64,000 nucleotides of DNA from Pelagibacterium halotolerans B2 (GCF_000230555.1 NC_016078.1:3247001-3311000), one strand, 5' to 3'; shown: positions 25,204 to 35,048, counted from the stretch's first letter. A program made the numbers and translations. Notes: generated from the sequence alone by a model not told the origin.

Positions 25204-27969
25204 GTGACCGAGACATCCAATAGCTTTAAGACCAAGACGAACCTCACCGTTGGAAACAAGGCCTATACGATCTTTTCGCTCGCCGAGGCCGAAAAGAACG
25301 GATTGGATGGCATTTCCCGCCTGCCTCATTCCCTCAAGGTCGTCCTGGAAAACCTGCTGCGCTTCGAAGATGACCGCACCGTCAAGGCTGCCGACATCAA
25401 GGCCGTAAAGGCCTGGCTCGACGATCGCGGCCGCGCCGGACACGAAATCTCCTACCGCCCCGCCCGAGTTCTGATGCAGGATTTCACCGGCGTTCCCGCC
25501 GTTGTCGATCTGGCCGCCATGCGCGATGCGACCGCAAAGCTGGGCGCCGACCCCCAGAAGATCAATCCGCTGGTCCCCGTCGATCTGGTCATCGACCACT
25601 CGGTGATGGTCGATTATTTCGGCACACCCGGCGCGTTCGAGCAGAACGTGGAAAAAGAATATGAACGCAATGGCGAGCGCTATGAATTTTTGCGCTGGGG
25701 CCAGTCGGCGTTCGAAAACTTCCGCGTCGTGCCCCCCGGAACCGGCATCTGCCATCAGGTGAACCTGGAATATCTGGCCCAGACCGTCTGGACCAAAAAG
25801 GAAAATGGCGAGGAAATCGCTTATCCCGATACGCTTGTCGGAACCGACAGCCATACCACGATGGTCAATGGCATGGCCGTTCTGGGCTGGGGCGTTGGCG
25901 GCATCGAGGCTGAAGCTGCGATGCTCGGCCAGCCGATCTCCATGCTGATCCCCGAAGTGATCGGCTTTAAATTCACCGGCAAGCTGCCCGAAGGCACCAC
26001 CGCAACCGACCTCGTGCTGCACGTTGTCGAAATGCTGCGCAAGAAGGGGGTTGTGGGCAAGTTCGTCGAATTCTTCGGCGCCGGCCTTTCCAACCTTTCG
26101 CTCGAAGACAAGGCGACCATCGCCAACATGGCGCCTGAATATGGCGCGACCTGCGGTTTCTTCCCGATCGACAAGGAAACCATCAAATATCTCAACGATT
26201 CCGGTCGTGAACCCGATCGCGTCGCGCTTGTCGAAGCCTATGCCAAGGCCCAGGGCATGTTCCGCGCCGACAACGACGAAGACCCTATCTTCACCGATAC
26301 GCTCGAGCTCGACCTTTCGACCGTTGTTCCCTCGCTGGCCGGCCCCAAGCGCCCGCAGGACCGCGTTGCCCTGACAGAGGCCTCAACCGCTTTCGTCAAG
26401 GCGCTCGAAGAAATTGCCGGAGGCCGCAAGACCTCGCCCGAGCCCGAATCCAAGGGCGATTCGCGCTATATGGACGAAGGCGCAACCGGCGTGCACGACA
26501 CGCCTGAGGATAATGAAAATCACGGCTATGCCGTCAATGGTGCGGACTACCGGATTGCCGATGGCGACGTGGTGATTGCCGCAATTACCTCCTGCACCAA
26601 CACGTCGAACCCCTCGGTGCTGATTGCCGCCGGGCTTGTGGCCCGCAAGGCGCGCGAAAAAGGCCTGAAACCTCAACCCTGGGTCAAGACGTCTCTGGCT
26701 CCCGGTTCGCAGGTCGTCACCGAATACCTCGAAAAGTCGGGGCTCCAGGAAGATCTGGACGCCATGGGCTTCAATACCGTGGGCTATGGCTGCACGACCT
26801 GTATCGGCAATTCCGGCCCGCTCGACGAAAACATCTCGAAATGCATCAATGACAACGATCTGGTTGCCGTTTCGGTGCTTTCCGGCAATCGCAACTTCGA
26901 AGGCCGCGTCAATCCCGACGTGCGGGCCAACTATCTCGCCTCGCCCCCACTTGTCGTTGCCTATTCGCTGCTCGGCAAAATGACCGGCGACATCACGACA
27001 CAGCCTCTCGGCACCGGGTCGGACGGAGAGCCCGTCTATCTCAAGGATATCTGGCCCACTTCAACCGAAATTGCCGAAGTTCTGCGCTCGGCGATTTCGG
27101 TCGACATGTTCAAGCGCCGCTATGGCGATGTGTTCAAGGGCGACAAGCGCTGGCAGGAAATCAAGGTCGATGGCGGGGAAACCTACAAGTGGAGTTCCGC
27201 ATCCACCTATGTTCAGAACCCTCCCTATTTCGAGGGCATGACCATGGAACCCAAGCCGGTGACCGATATCGAGAACGCACGGGTTCTTTCGATCTTCCTT
27301 GATTCGATCACCACCGACCACATCTCCCCGGCCGGCTCGTTCAAATCGGGCACGCCTGCCGGCAAGTATCTGATGGAACGTCAGGTCAAGCCGATCGACT
27401 TCAACTCGTTCGGCGCACGACGCGGCAACCACGAAGTGATGATGCGCGGAACCTTCGCCAATATCCGCATCAAGAACCAGATGCTGGACGGGGTCGAGGG
27501 CGGCTTCACCAAATCGCCTTCGGGCGAAGTGGTGCCGATCTATGACGCGGCCATGGAGTACAAGGCTCAGGGCACCCCGCTGGTGATCTTCGCCGGCAAG
27601 GAATACGGCACGGGCTCGTCGCGCGACTGGGCGGCAAAGGGCACGACCCTGCTCGGGGTTCGCGCCGTGATCGCCCAGAGCTTTGAGCGTATCCACCGCT
27701 CGAATTTGGTCGGCATGGGCGTTCTGCCGTTGGTGTTTCAAGAGGGTACGTCCTGGCAATCGCTCGGCATCAAGGGTGACGAGACGGTCTCTATTCGCGG
27801 GCTGACCGAGATCGAGCCGCGCCAGACGCTCGAGCTCGACATAACCTTTGGTGATGGCCGCAAGGAGCTGGTGCCGGTGCTCCTGCGCATCGATACGCTG
27901 GACGAACTCGAATACTACCGCCACGGCGGCATTCTGCAATATGTGCTGCGCAATCTGGTCGCCGCATAG
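25204..27969 (+). CDS. acnA: Aconitate hydratase AcnA
   Basis: AcnA interconverts citrate and isocitrate in the TCA cycle with a [4Fe-4S] cluster. The 921-residue protein (GTG start) carries the cluster cysteines in [11 protein letters not shown] and [12 protein letters not shown], the substrate-binding [12 protein letters not shown] and the swivel-domain [13 protein letters not shown], all in the AcnA/IRP order. The length (about 890-930) fits AcnA, not AcnB. A hairpin lies just upstream and a bidirectional terminator follows. Confidence 0.97.
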   Translation: MTETSNSFKTKTNLTVGNKAYTIFSLAEAEKNGLDGISRLPHSLKVVLENLLRFEDDRTVKAADIKAVKAWLDDRGRAGHEISYRPARVLMQDFTGVPAVVDLAAMRDATAKLGADPQKINPLVPVDLVIDHSVMVDYFGTPGAFEQNVEKEYERNGERYEFLRWGQSAFENFRVVPPGTGICHQVNLEYLAQTVWTKKENGEEIAYPDTLVGTDSHTTMVNGMAVLGWGVGGIEAEAAMLGQPISMLIPEVIGFKFTGKLPEGTTATDLVLHVVEMLRKKGVVGKFVEFFGAGLSNLSLEDKATIANMAPEYGATCGFFPIDKETIKYLNDSGREPDRVALVEAYAKAQGMFRADNDEDPIFTDTLELDLSTVVPSLAGPKRPQDRVALTEASTAFVKALEEIAGGRKTSPEPESKGDSRYMDEGATGVHDTPEDNENHGYAVNGADYRIADGDVVIAAITSCTNTSNPSVLIAAGLVARKAREKGLKPQPWVKTSLAPGSQVVTEYLEKSGLQEDLDAMGFNTVGYGCTTCIGNSGPLDENISKCINDNDLVAVSVLSGNRNFEGRVNPDVRANYLASPPLVVAYSLLGKMTGDITTQPLGTGSDGEPVYLKDIWPTSTEIAEVLRSAISVDMFKRRYGDVFKGDKRWQEIKVDGGETYKWSSASTYVQNPPYFEGMTMEPKPVTDIENARVLSIFLDSITTDHISPAGSFKSGTPAGKYLMERQVKPIDFNSFGARRGNHEVMMRGTFANIRIKNQMLDGVEGGFTKSPSGEVVPIYDAAMEYKAQGTPLVIFAGKEYGTGSSRDWAAKGTTLLGVRAVIAQSFERIHRSNLVGMGVLPLVFQEGTSWQSLGIKGDETVSIRGLTEIEPRQTLELDITFGDGRKELVPVLLRIDTLDELEYYRHGGILQYVLRNLVAA

Positions 27970-27990
27970 CGGCCGGTGAGAAGACAACGA

Positions 27991-28017
27991 AAAGGCGGCC
28001 ATCGGCCGCCTTTTTTA
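27991..28017. terminator. Bidirectional terminator between acnA and a TauE/SafE gene
   Basis: A perfect stem GGCGGCC/GGCCGCC with an ATC loop is followed by TTTTTT on the plus strand and by TTTTCGTT on the minus strand. It can therefore end both convergent transcripts. Confidence 0.9.
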
Positions 28018-28037
28018 TTGCTCGAAATCGGGAAGGG

Positions 28038-28778
28038 TCAAATGCCCAGCACCATCTTGAACCCGATGACGCCGAGAAAGATCAGGATCATCCTATCGAA
28101 GGCAGCCTGGCTGAGCTTGCCCGAAAGCCATTGCCCCAAGGGCATGAACAGGAAAGTCGGGATCAGCGCAAACAGCCCCTGCAAAAGCCATTCGGGGCGC
28201 AGCACCCCGGCAATCCACAGCGATGGCGCCTGAAAGATGGCAAGCACCATAAACATCGCCGAAACCGCATAGACATGCGCATCGCGCCCGAACCGCATGG
28301 CGTGGATGAAGGTCACACCGATCGGGGCGGAGATGCCCGTCGCGCCATGCAAAAGGCCGGCCCCCAGCCCCGCCGGCATGGCCCATCGCCGTGCCGCTTC
28401 GGGGCCAACCGAAAAGTGCGGATTGAAAAGGCGCAGCGCCAGATAGCCGAGCAGCAGGATTCCGAGCGCCAATGCCAACCCGCGCTCCGGAGTTGCCGTC
28501 AGGAACCAGGTTCCACCGATAACCCCCACGACGCAAAGCGCCAGCATGGGCGCGAGAAAGCCCAACCGGTCATCGCCTCGCGCGTGCCGAAAGCGATAAA
28601 GCTGAGAAGCGTTGGACACCAGAATGGGGATCAACAGCACCGCAACCGCATGCTGCAAGCCAAAAGTCGCCGCAAGGAAGGGAATGGCAATGAGCGGCAT
28701 GCCCATCCCCGTCGCACCCTTGGAGATGGCTCCGGCGCCGACCGCGGCGAAGATAATGGCGAGTGTAATGAAATCCAT
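28038..28778 (-). CDS. TauE/SafE family permease (first copy)
   Basis: The 246-residue membrane protein has about eight hydrophobic segments and the TauE/SafE start AAVGAGAISKGATGMGMPL, with a second half-repeat GLGAGLLHGATGISAPIG. Members export sulfite, sulfoacetate or other organic anions, or move them inward; the substrate here is unknown. The ATG at 28778 begins the first membrane segment (a TTG further upstream is open). It follows the GntR-type regulator by 98 bp on the same strand, so it may belong to the regulon of the facing ABC transporter operon. Confidence 0.82.
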   Translation of the reverse strand: MDFITLAIIFAAVGAGAISKGATGMGMPLIAIPFLAATFGLQHAVAVLLIPILVSNASQLYRFRHARGDDRLGFLAPMLALCVVGVIGGTWFLTATPERGLALALGILLLGYLALRLFNPHFSVGPEAARRWAMPAGLGAGLLHGATGISAPIGVTFIHAMRFGRDAHVYAVSAMFMVLAIFQAPSLWIAGVLRPEWLLQGLFALIPTFLFMPLGQWLSGKLSQAAFDRMILIFLGVIGFKMVLGI

Positions 28779-28876
28779 GGAAAGGCAAAACTGATAAACG
28801 ATGGCAGGCAAACAACACTAGCTAGACCAGTTGCCCCACCAAGACAATTAAACCTTTGAGCCAGCGCGGGTGATCC

Positions 28877-29581
28877 TCAGCGCGTTCGGACCTCGGGGGC
28901 TTCCATCAGATGCCGCTCGACCTGCCGCAAATGCTGGTACATGGCGCGGCTGGCGCCATCGAGATCGCGTTGCTCGATTGCCGTGATGATCTGGTCGTGC
29001 TCTGCAAAAGAATGATGGTCCTGCGGTGGGCGGTCGGAATTGCTCCGCAACAATCCCCAGACCACAGCGCGGCGCACCGCGTTGAGCGCATCGAACAGCG
29101 CCAGAAGCAATCGGTTATCGGTCGCCTCGGCAATGCAGCGGTGAAACTCGTTATCGGCCGCCTCATACTGCCGCCACGTACCCGCCCTGTGGGTCCTCTG
29201 GATACAGCGATGCATGGCTTCCACATGACGTGAGGTTGCATTGAGCGCTGCCTCGCGGGCAATGATCGGCTCGATCAGCAGGCGGGTGCGCATGACTTCT
29301 GCGGGATTGGTCTCCCGGTCGATTTCCGCAAGACTGAGCACTTCGATCGCCCGGCTGCCGGTAAAGGTGCCTTTGCCCACATGGCGCCAGAGCTGACCTT
29401 CGGCCTCGAGCGTCGCCAGCGCCTTGCGCAGATCGGCCCGGGAAACGCCAAGCTGTTCGGAAAGCTCCCGTTCCGCGGGCAGCCTTGTATCTGGCGGAAA
29501 ATTGTGCCGTGTCAGCCAGGCCCGCAATTGGACCAGCGTCGCGCCATTTCCGTCTTCGGTTTCCTGGGTCTCTTCAGTCAT
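28877..29581 (-). CDS. GntR-family (FadR subfamily) transcriptional regulator
   Basis: The 234-residue protein has an N-terminal winged helix (LPAERELSEQLGVSRADLRK, then LEAEGQLWRHVGKGTF) and an all-helical FCD ligand domain with the metal-binding pattern seen in ADNEFHRCIAEATDN and a later FAEHDQIITAI. Such proteins bind a carboxylic acid and control a nearby catabolic or transport operon. The ATG at 29581 with GGGG-rich upstream sequence is chosen; upstream in-frame starts only add intergenic sequence. A perfect palindrome lies just before the start, suggesting autoregulation. Confidence 0.88.
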   Translation of the reverse strand: MTEETQETEDGNGATLVQLRAWLTRHNFPPDTRLPAERELSEQLGVSRADLRKALATLEAEGQLWRHVGKGTFTGSRAIEVLSLAEIDRETNPAEVMRTRLLIEPIIAREAALNATSRHVEAMHRCIQRTHRAGTWRQYEAADNEFHRCIAEATDNRLLLALFDALNAVRRAVVWGLLRSNSDRPPQDHHSFAEHDQIITAIEQRDLDGASRAMYQHLRQVERHLMEAPEVRTR

Positions 29582-29592
29582 CCCTGCCCCTG

Positions 29593-29610
29593 AACCAATT
29601 TGAATTGGTT
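29593..29610. promoter_or_regulatory. Probable operator of the GntR/FadR regulator
   Basis: The sequence AACCAATT-TG-AATTGGTT is a perfect 8-2-8 palindrome located 12-29 bp upstream of the regulator start. The half-site recurs in the same 306-bp divergent region as AACCAATT at 29789-29796 and as AACCA-N9-TGGTT at 29811-29829, before the ABC operon. FadR-type proteins bind such palindromes. The rest of the divergent region shows no clear sigma-70 elements to me. Confidence 0.65.
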
Positions 29611-29810
29611 TGGCACTTTTATCGGGGAAATCCGGGAAGTCAATCCCGTCAATCGAAGCCAATTCATGGATCTCAACATTTCTCATTTCATAGAACCCAA
29701 CGAAGACTTCCAATAAAACAACGTTATTTCAATGGATTAACGAGAAGCACTCCTCTTTTTCCTCGTACCTGCCGAGAGATTGACCTGAAACCAATTACGT
29801 GAAAATATCA

Positions 29811-29829
29811 AACCATTCTGGATTTGGTT
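29811..29829. promoter_or_regulatory. Second operator-like site before the ABC operon
   Basis: AACCA and TGGTT arms are separated by 9 bp; the half-site matches the palindrome before the regulator gene, and another AACCAATT lies at 29789. The sites sit about 60-100 bp upstream of the binding-protein start, fitting repression or activation by the divergent GntR/FadR protein. Confidence 0.45.
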
Positions 29830-29887
29830 GCGGCAAGGAGGGCTGCTTCCCGGCCGGAAACCGATTTTCACAAGGGAGGAGAAACTT

Positions 29888-30871
29888 ATGAAGATCACGC
29901 GCAGACTGTTTACGATTGCCGGCACGGCAATTGCCCTGAGTATCCCGCTCGGCGCCATACCGGCCCTTGCCCAGGATGCCCCCATTCGGGTGGCAATGGG
30001 TGACATAGCCAGTGTGGAAAGCCTTGGGCTTCTGGTCGCCATCGAGCGCACCAAGGAGCGCGGCGTGCCCATGGAACTGACCTTCTTTAACTCCGAGGAT
30101 GTTGCGACCCAGGCCGTTGTCGGCGGACAGGCCGATATCGGCGTGGGAGCACCCTATGCGTTCATCCAGAACTCGAACGCCCCCATCCGCATGTTCTACC
30201 GCATGACCACGCTCTTGTTCTTCCCTGTCGTCAATTCGGAAGTCTATTCGAGCTGGGCCGATCTCGATGGCGAGGAAATGACCGTGCACTCTCGCGGATC
30301 GGGGACCGAAGCGCTGATGCGGCTCATGGAGCAGAACGAAGGCATCACGTTCTCGAACCTCAGCTACGTTCCGGGCGCCGAAGTGCGTGCCGGTGCCCTG
30401 CTGCAAGGCACGATCAATGCCTCGATCGTCGACGCGGCCTCCATGCGGCTGCTCGAGGAACAGGCTCCCGGCAAGTTCATGCAGCTTCCCGTAGAGGGCG
30501 TAAACGCAACCGACGAGGCCCTGTACGCCAACGCCAGCTTTCTCGAAAACCGCACAGATGATTTGACGGTGTTTGTCGAGGAACTGATCGGTACCTGGGA
30601 AGATATCAACGAAAATCCCGCGCAGGTCGCCGAGTGGCGCGCGCAATACGACCTTCTGCCCGACCTTCCGGCCGAAGCGGCCGGCGATATCGAACAGTTT
30701 TACGCCGAGGCTGTCGAAGGTGGCGTCCTGCCGCTCGGTGGCGGCACGCCCGAAGATGCAATGGACGATCTGGCATTTCTTGCCGCAGCCGGTCAGGTCC
30801 AGGCCCCCGGTGAAGACGTGGATGTCTCCATGTACTGGGACTTCGGCGCCCTGGACGCTGCCCGCCAGTAG
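29888..30871 (+). CDS. ABC transporter substrate-binding protein (NMT1/taurine-like)
   Basis: The 327-residue product has a signal peptide (MKITRRLFTIAGTAIALS, cleavage near PALAQ, about residue 29) and a type-2 periplasmic binding fold of the nitrate/sulfonate/NMT1 class, with QAVVGGQADIGVGAPYAFIQ and TVHSRGSGTEALMRLM. A very strong AGGGAGGAG sequence precedes the ATG, expected for a protein needed in excess. It opens an operon with two permeases, an ATPase, an FAH hydrolase and a TauE/SafE permease. The ligand is unknown. Confidence 0.85.
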   Translation: MKITRRLFTIAGTAIALSIPLGAIPALAQDAPIRVAMGDIASVESLGLLVAIERTKERGVPMELTFFNSEDVATQAVVGGQADIGVGAPYAFIQNSNAPIRMFYRMTTLLFFPVVNSEVYSSWADLDGEEMTVHSRGSGTEALMRLMEQNEGITFSNLSYVPGAEVRAGALLQGTINASIVDAASMRLLEEQAPGKFMQLPVEGVNATDEALYANASFLENRTDDLTVFVEELIGTWEDINENPAQVAEWRAQYDLLPDLPAEAAGDIEQFYAEAVEGGVLPLGGGTPEDAMDDLAFLAAAGQVQAPGEDVDVSMYWDFGALDAARQ

Positions 30872-30940
30872 CACCTTGTGGGCGCGCGGGGAGATTTCCC
30901 GCGCGCCGCCCGATCGGTTCAAACACACCCAGGTACACTC

Positions 30941-31768
30941 ATGTCGACACTGAACACGGCCGATACCGCCCTGTTGCGCGGCCGGATCGATGCTCCCGGA
31001 CTCGCCACCCGCCTCGCTCAGATCCCCCTGATCTGGAAACTGCTCTCGGTCGCCATTTTTGCGCTGGCCTGGGAAATGGCCGGTCGCTCGGGCTTCAACT
31101 TTTCCTTCCCGACCTTTTCGGCGACCGTGGCCGCTTTTTGGGAAATGCTCGTGGATGGCTCGATGGGCATGGCCTATCTGCGCACCATGGAACCGTTGGC
31201 CATCGGGCTGGCCTTCTCGCTGATCGTGGGGGTAACGATGGGCGTTGCCATGGGTCTGCGCGAAGACGTCGAATGGCTGGCGCTGCCGATATTCATCGTC
31301 ATGCAGGCGGCCCCCATGGCGGCGCTGATCCCGCTCGTGACGTTCATCTACGGCATCAGCCTTACGGCCAAGGTGATCGCCGTTGTCATGCTCGCCATGC
31401 CGGTCATCACCATCAATTCCTACAAGGCCGTGCGAAACGTCCCCGGATCGCTGGTCTCCATGTGCCATTCCTTCATGGGCAATCGCCGCCAGCAGATCTG
31501 GTATGTGGTCATGCCGGCGGCCAGTCCCATGATGTTTGCCGGGTTGCGCCTTGGCGTTGCCGAGGGCTTTTCCGGCGTCGTTCTTGCCGAATTGCTGATT
31601 ACCCCAACCGGCATCGGCGATCTCATCACCTTCCACCGCTCGGTGGCCAATTTTGCCCATATGTACGCGACCATCGCATCAATCGTGTTGTTTGCCGTGA
31701 TCGCAGTGGGTCTCCTGCAATGGGTCGAAACACTTCTGTTCCGCCCGGAAAAACGGAGCGTGAAATGA
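30941..31768 (+). CDS. ABC transporter permease (first)
   Basis: The 275-residue inner-membrane protein has about six membrane segments and the permease coupling segment SMCHSFMGNRRQQIWYVVMPAASP (here in parts) with the EAA-type ...GLRLGVAEGFSGVVLAE pattern found in the TauC/SsuC class. It follows the binding-protein gene by 69 bp and overlaps the ATPase gene by 4 bp. A second, distinct permease lies after the ATPase, so the importer is probably heterodimeric. Confidence 0.86.
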   Translation: MSTLNTADTALLRGRIDAPGLATRLAQIPLIWKLLSVAIFALAWEMAGRSGFNFSFPTFSATVAAFWEMLVDGSMGMAYLRTMEPLAIGLAFSLIVGVTMGVAMGLREDVEWLALPIFIVMQAAPMAALIPLVTFIYGISLTAKVIAVVMLAMPVITINSYKAVRNVPGSLVSMCHSFMGNRRQQIWYVVMPAASPMMFAGLRLGVAEGFSGVVLAELLITPTGIGDLITFHRSVANFAHMYATIASIVLFAVIAVGLLQWVETLLFRPEKRSVK

Positions 31769-32577
31769 AAATCGCGACCCCCGATACGCTTGAAAAAGGA
31801 GCTTCCCCAGTGGGCGCATCCAACAAGATCATCGAAGTCAAAAATATCTCGAAGGTCTATGGCACCGAAGTGATGGCCCTCAAGGACATCAATCTCGATT
31901 TCCAGGCCGGTCAGCTCACCAGCCTTCTCGGACCCTCCGGGTGCGGAAAGACCACCCTGCTCAAGATCATCGCCGGGCTGTTGCCCGCAACACAGGGCGA
32001 AGTGCTGGTTAACGGCAAAAAGATCTCCGGACCCGGTCCCGAGCGCGCTTTCGTCTTTCAGGATTTTGCGCTGCTGCCCTGGGCAAGCGTTCTCGACAAC
32101 GCCGCTTTCGGCCTCAAGATGCAAGGGATGGGAAAATCCGAGCGCGAAGAGATCGCCAATCACTATATCGGCGAAGTGGGCCTCGACGGTTTCCAGAAAA
32201 GCTATCCCCACCAGCTTTCGGGCGGCATGCGCCAACGCGTTGGGCTGGCCCGAGCCCTCTCAGTCAACGCCGATGTCCTGCTGATGGACGAACCGTTCTC
32301 GGCCGTCGACGAACAGACCCGGCGCAAATTTCAGGAAGACCTGATCCGCCTGCGTGAAGTGGAGAAAAAGACTTTCATCTTCGTGACCCATTCCATCGAG
32401 GAGGCGGTTTATGTGTCGGACCGCATCATCCTCCTTTCACCGCGCCCCGGCCGGGTCTCCGAAATCATCGATCCCGACATTCCAGGCGATATCGGCCCCG
32501 ACGAGCTGCGCCGCAACGAAGTCTATCTCGAAACGGTCGAGAGCATCTGGCACGGCATCAAGAAATACGTGGAGTGA
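31765..32577 (+). CDS. ABC transporter ATP-binding protein
   Basis: The 270-residue ATPase has Walker A LLGPSGCGKTTLL, Q-loop VFQDFALLPW, signature LSGGMRQRVGLARAL, Walker B VLLMDEPFSAVD and H-loop FVTHSIEEAV, in the SsuB/TauB style. The ATG at 31765 overlaps the upstream permease stop as ATGA. It energises uptake through the two flanking permeases. Confidence 0.93.
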   Translation: MKIATPDTLEKGASPVGASNKIIEVKNISKVYGTEVMALKDINLDFQAGQLTSLLGPSGCGKTTLLKIIAGLLPATQGEVLVNGKKISGPGPERAFVFQDFALLPWASVLDNAAFGLKMQGMGKSEREEIANHYIGEVGLDGFQKSYPHQLSGGMRQRVGLARALSVNADVLLMDEPFSAVDEQTRRKFQEDLIRLREVEKKTFIFVTHSIEEAVYVSDRIILLSPRPGRVSEIIDPDIPGDIGPDELRRNEVYLETVESIWHGIKKYVE

Positions 32578-32580
32578 ACC

Positions 32581-33333
32581 ATGACAATCAATGGATTCAA
32601 ACTCCCCAAGATGGCGGCGCTGGTCGTCTGGCTCGTCGTCTGGGAAATCGTCGGGCAGTTCGACCTGCTCATGCTCTTTCCGCCCTTTTCATCGGTCGTC
32701 ATGGCCATGGGCGAAGTGGTCACCTCGCGCAGCTTCGGCAACGCCGTCTGGATCACCCTTTCGTGCTACGCGATGGGCATGGGCCTTGCGCTCGTGGTCG
32801 GTATTACGACCGGCATCCTGATGGGCCTGTTCAAGCCGGTCGACGATATGCTCAACATGTGGGTCAACGTCTTCCTGTCGGCTCCCCTTTCGGCCCTGGT
32901 ACCGATTTTCATGATCCTGTTCGGACTGGGCACGCCGACTGTCGTCGTTACAGTCTTCATGTTCGCCGTCTGGATCATCGTGCTCGATACAAGGGCCGGG
33001 GTGCAGAACATTTCCCCTTCCCTGCTTGAAATGTCCCATTCCTTCGGCGCCAACCGTCTGGAGCGCGCAAGGATCGTCCTTTTGGCCGCGCTGCCTGAGA
33101 TTCTTGCCGGCATCCGGCTTGGCATGGTCCGCGGCGTCAAGGGCGTCGTCATCGGCCAGCTCCTGGTCTCTATCATCGGGGTGGGTGCGCTGTTCGCGCT
33201 CTACCAGCAGAACTTCCTCATGTCCCACTTCTGGGCCCTGATCGTCCTTCTATTCACCTTTGCCCTGACCATGGCGGACCTGATCGGCCGGCTGGAAAAG
33301 CGCATCGAATACTACGCACACGTTAGGAGTTGA
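32581..33333 (+). CDS. ABC transporter permease (second)
   Basis: The 250-residue membrane protein has about six segments and the coupling segment EMSHSFGANRLERARIVLLA followed by GIRLGMVRGVKGVVIGQLL. It is similar in class to the first permease but clearly different in sequence. It starts 3 bp after the ATPase stop and is followed 4 bp later by the FAH-family gene, so all are in one operon. Confidence 0.88.
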   Translation: MTINGFKLPKMAALVVWLVVWEIVGQFDLLMLFPPFSSVVMAMGEVVTSRSFGNAVWITLSCYAMGMGLALVVGITTGILMGLFKPVDDMLNMWVNVFLSAPLSALVPIFMILFGLGTPTVVVTVFMFAVWIIVLDTRAGVQNISPSLLEMSHSFGANRLERARIVLLAALPEILAGIRLGMVRGVKGVVIGQLLVSIIGVGALFALYQQNFLMSHFWALIVLLFTFALTMADLIGRLEKRIEYYAHVRS

Positions 33334-33337
33334 AATA

Positions 33338-34051
33338 ATGAACGAGAGTGCACTCAAACCAGCCGGCGCCAACTTCGTCGTGGCCCCCAACCCGGTACCG
33401 ACGCTTCCCGTAGAGGGCACGGCAGACGTATTCCCGGTCAACCGGATCTTCTGCATCGGCCGCAACTATGCCGCGCATGCCGTCGAAATGGGTCACGATC
33501 CCGACAAGGAGCCACCCTTTTTCTTCTTCAAGCATGGTGGCGCCGTGATTTCGGACGGCACCTTCCCCTATCCCACCGAAACCTCCGACGTGCACCACGA
33601 AGTGGAAATGATTGTCGCTCTTGGAAAAGGTGGCACTGATATCGCTGTCGAAGACGCCCTCGACCACGTCTTCGGGTATGGCGTGGGTCTCGACATGACA
33701 CGTCGCGATCTGCAGGCCGATGCAAAAAAGCTTGGCCGTCCCTGGGAAGTGGCCAAGAGCTTTGAGGCTTCCGCCCCCTGCGGCCCTCTGGTTCCCGCCA
33801 GCCGCATCGGCCACCCCGATCAAGGGGCGGTCGTTCTCAAGGTCAATGGCGAAACGCGCCAGCAAGGCGACCTCAACCAGATGCTGTGGAAGGTTCCCGA
33901 GATGATCTCCATTCTGTCGCGCTTTTTTTCCCTGCAGCCCGGCGACATCATCATGAGTGGAACCCCATCGGGCGTTGGCGCCGTATCGCGCGGCGATACG
34001 ATCACGGCAAGTGTCCAAGGGGTAGGTGAAATTCAGATCGCCGTGGTCTAA
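33338..34051 (+). CDS. Fumarylacetoacetate hydrolase (FAH) family protein
   Basis: FAH-family enzymes hydrolyse or decarboxylate acylpyruvates and related 1,3-diketones with a divalent metal. The 237-residue product begins its domain at RIFCIGRNYAAHAVEMG, has the acidic metal site HHEVEMIVALG and GYGVGLDMTRRDLQ, and ends with DIIMSGTPSGVGAV. The layout fits fumarylpyruvate hydrolase or acylpyruvase. A TAGGAG sequence precedes the ATG. Location inside a transporter operon suggests that it acts on the imported compound. Confidence 0.88.
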   Translation: MNESALKPAGANFVVAPNPVPTLPVEGTADVFPVNRIFCIGRNYAAHAVEMGHDPDKEPPFFFFKHGGAVISDGTFPYPTETSDVHHEVEMIVALGKGGTDIAVEDALDHVFGYGVGLDMTRRDLQADAKKLGRPWEVAKSFEASAPCGPLVPASRIGHPDQGAVVLKVNGETRQQGDLNQMLWKVPEMISILSRFFSLQPGDIIMSGTPSGVGAVSRGDTITASVQGVGEIQIAVV

Positions 34052-34122
34052 TACGAATCAGGCGGGGCGCGGACAGGATCGCGCTCCGCATATTTATGCG
34101 CCAGAGCAGGGATTAAAGTTAA

Positions 34123-34947
34123 ATGTTGGACGTCGATCCGGGCCAGGCCCTCTTCCTGCTCGCCACCCTGCTGGCAACCGGCGCAATCGCGGGCATTATT
34201 TCCGGACTTCTGGGCGTTGGCGGCGGCATTGTCATAGTGCCCGTGCTGTTTTTTGTCTTTCTCGCACTCGACGTGTCCGAAACTGTGCGCATGCATGTCG
34301 CCGTCGGCACATCGCTGGCTACCATAATCTTTACCGGCTTTATGTCCGCGCGATCGCACTGGAAACGCGGCAGCGTCGATACGGCCCTGCTGCGCAGCTG
34401 GGGACCGTGGATCGCTTTCGGCGTCGTTGCCGGCACCATAATCGGCGGCAACGTGTCAGGCACGGTCCTCACGCTGGTGTTCGCTGCCATCGCGGCGCTC
34501 GTGGCAATCAATATGGCTTTCAAGCCCGCCGACGCGGCCAAGCCCCGTCCCATGCCGGGAACGCCACTCAAACAAATCCTTTCGACGATCATCGGGCTGA
34601 TTTCGGTGATGATGGGGATTGGCGGCGGAACGCTGGCGGTTCCAATTCTATCGTTTTTTACGTACCCCATTCGCCTTGCAGTCGGCACCGCCGCAGCAAT
34701 CGGCCTCATCATCGCCGTGCCCGGAACGATCGGCTACGCTCTGTTCGGCCTGGGCACGCCCGATCTGCCGCCGTTCTCGCTTGGCTATGTCAACCTTGCC
34801 GGGCTGATCGCCATCATCCCCACATCGATGCTGACGGCACCGCTCGGGGTCAGGCTCGCTCACGCCATTCCGCAACTGGCCCTGCGCTGGTGCTTTGCGG
34901 GGTTTCTGGCCATCACCTCCATCCGGATGATCACCAGCGTCTTTTAG
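34123..34947 (+). CDS. TauE/SafE family permease (second copy)
   Basis: The 274-residue membrane protein has about eight segments and two TauE/SafE half-repeats, starting IAGIISGLLGVGGGIVIVPV and IGLISVMMGIGGGTLAVPI. This domain pattern is closer to the classical family than the first copy at 28038. It lies 71 bp after the FAH gene and may export the product of the hydrolase; this is inference. Its stop codon TAG (34945-34947) is the first three bases of palindromic repeat copy 3. Confidence 0.85.
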   Translation: MLDVDPGQALFLLATLLATGAIAGIISGLLGVGGGIVIVPVLFFVFLALDVSETVRMHVAVGTSLATIIFTGFMSARSHWKRGSVDTALLRSWGPWIAFGVVAGTIIGGNVSGTVLTLVFAAIAALVAINMAFKPADAAKPRPMPGTPLKQILSTIIGLISVMMGIGGGTLAVPILSFFTYPIRLAVGTAAAIGLIIAVPGTIGYALFGLGTPDLPPFSLGYVNLAGLIAIIPTSMLTAPLGVRLAHAIPQLALRWCFAGFLAITSIRMITSVF

Positions 34948-35048
34948 AGCATTTCCGCTTTTCTTCGAATCGCGAAAATCCTCTAAGTTGTTGTTTCGTC
35001 GCGCGTCCGAACCGCAAAACCGTTTCCACTTTTGCTGGACGCGCTCTA
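34945..35048 (+). repeat. Convergent-junction two-hairpin repeat, copy 3
   Basis: This 104-bp copy is almost identical to copy 1 in the opposite orientation. The right module pairs GCGCGTCC/GGACGCGC and GCAAAA/TTTTGC with the GAACC and T bulges. The left edge TAG is the stop codon of the second TauE/SafE gene. The right edge lies in TCTAGA, the target of the IS481 insertion. Confidence 0.92.

Noticed and set aside
29795..31660. A 621-codon open frame on the minus strand opposite the binding-protein and first permease genes
   Set aside because: It has low-complexity His/Asp/Gly/Arg-rich translation with no domain, and the plus-strand genes have clear families and strong start signals. It is an antisense shadow caused by GC-rich codon usage.
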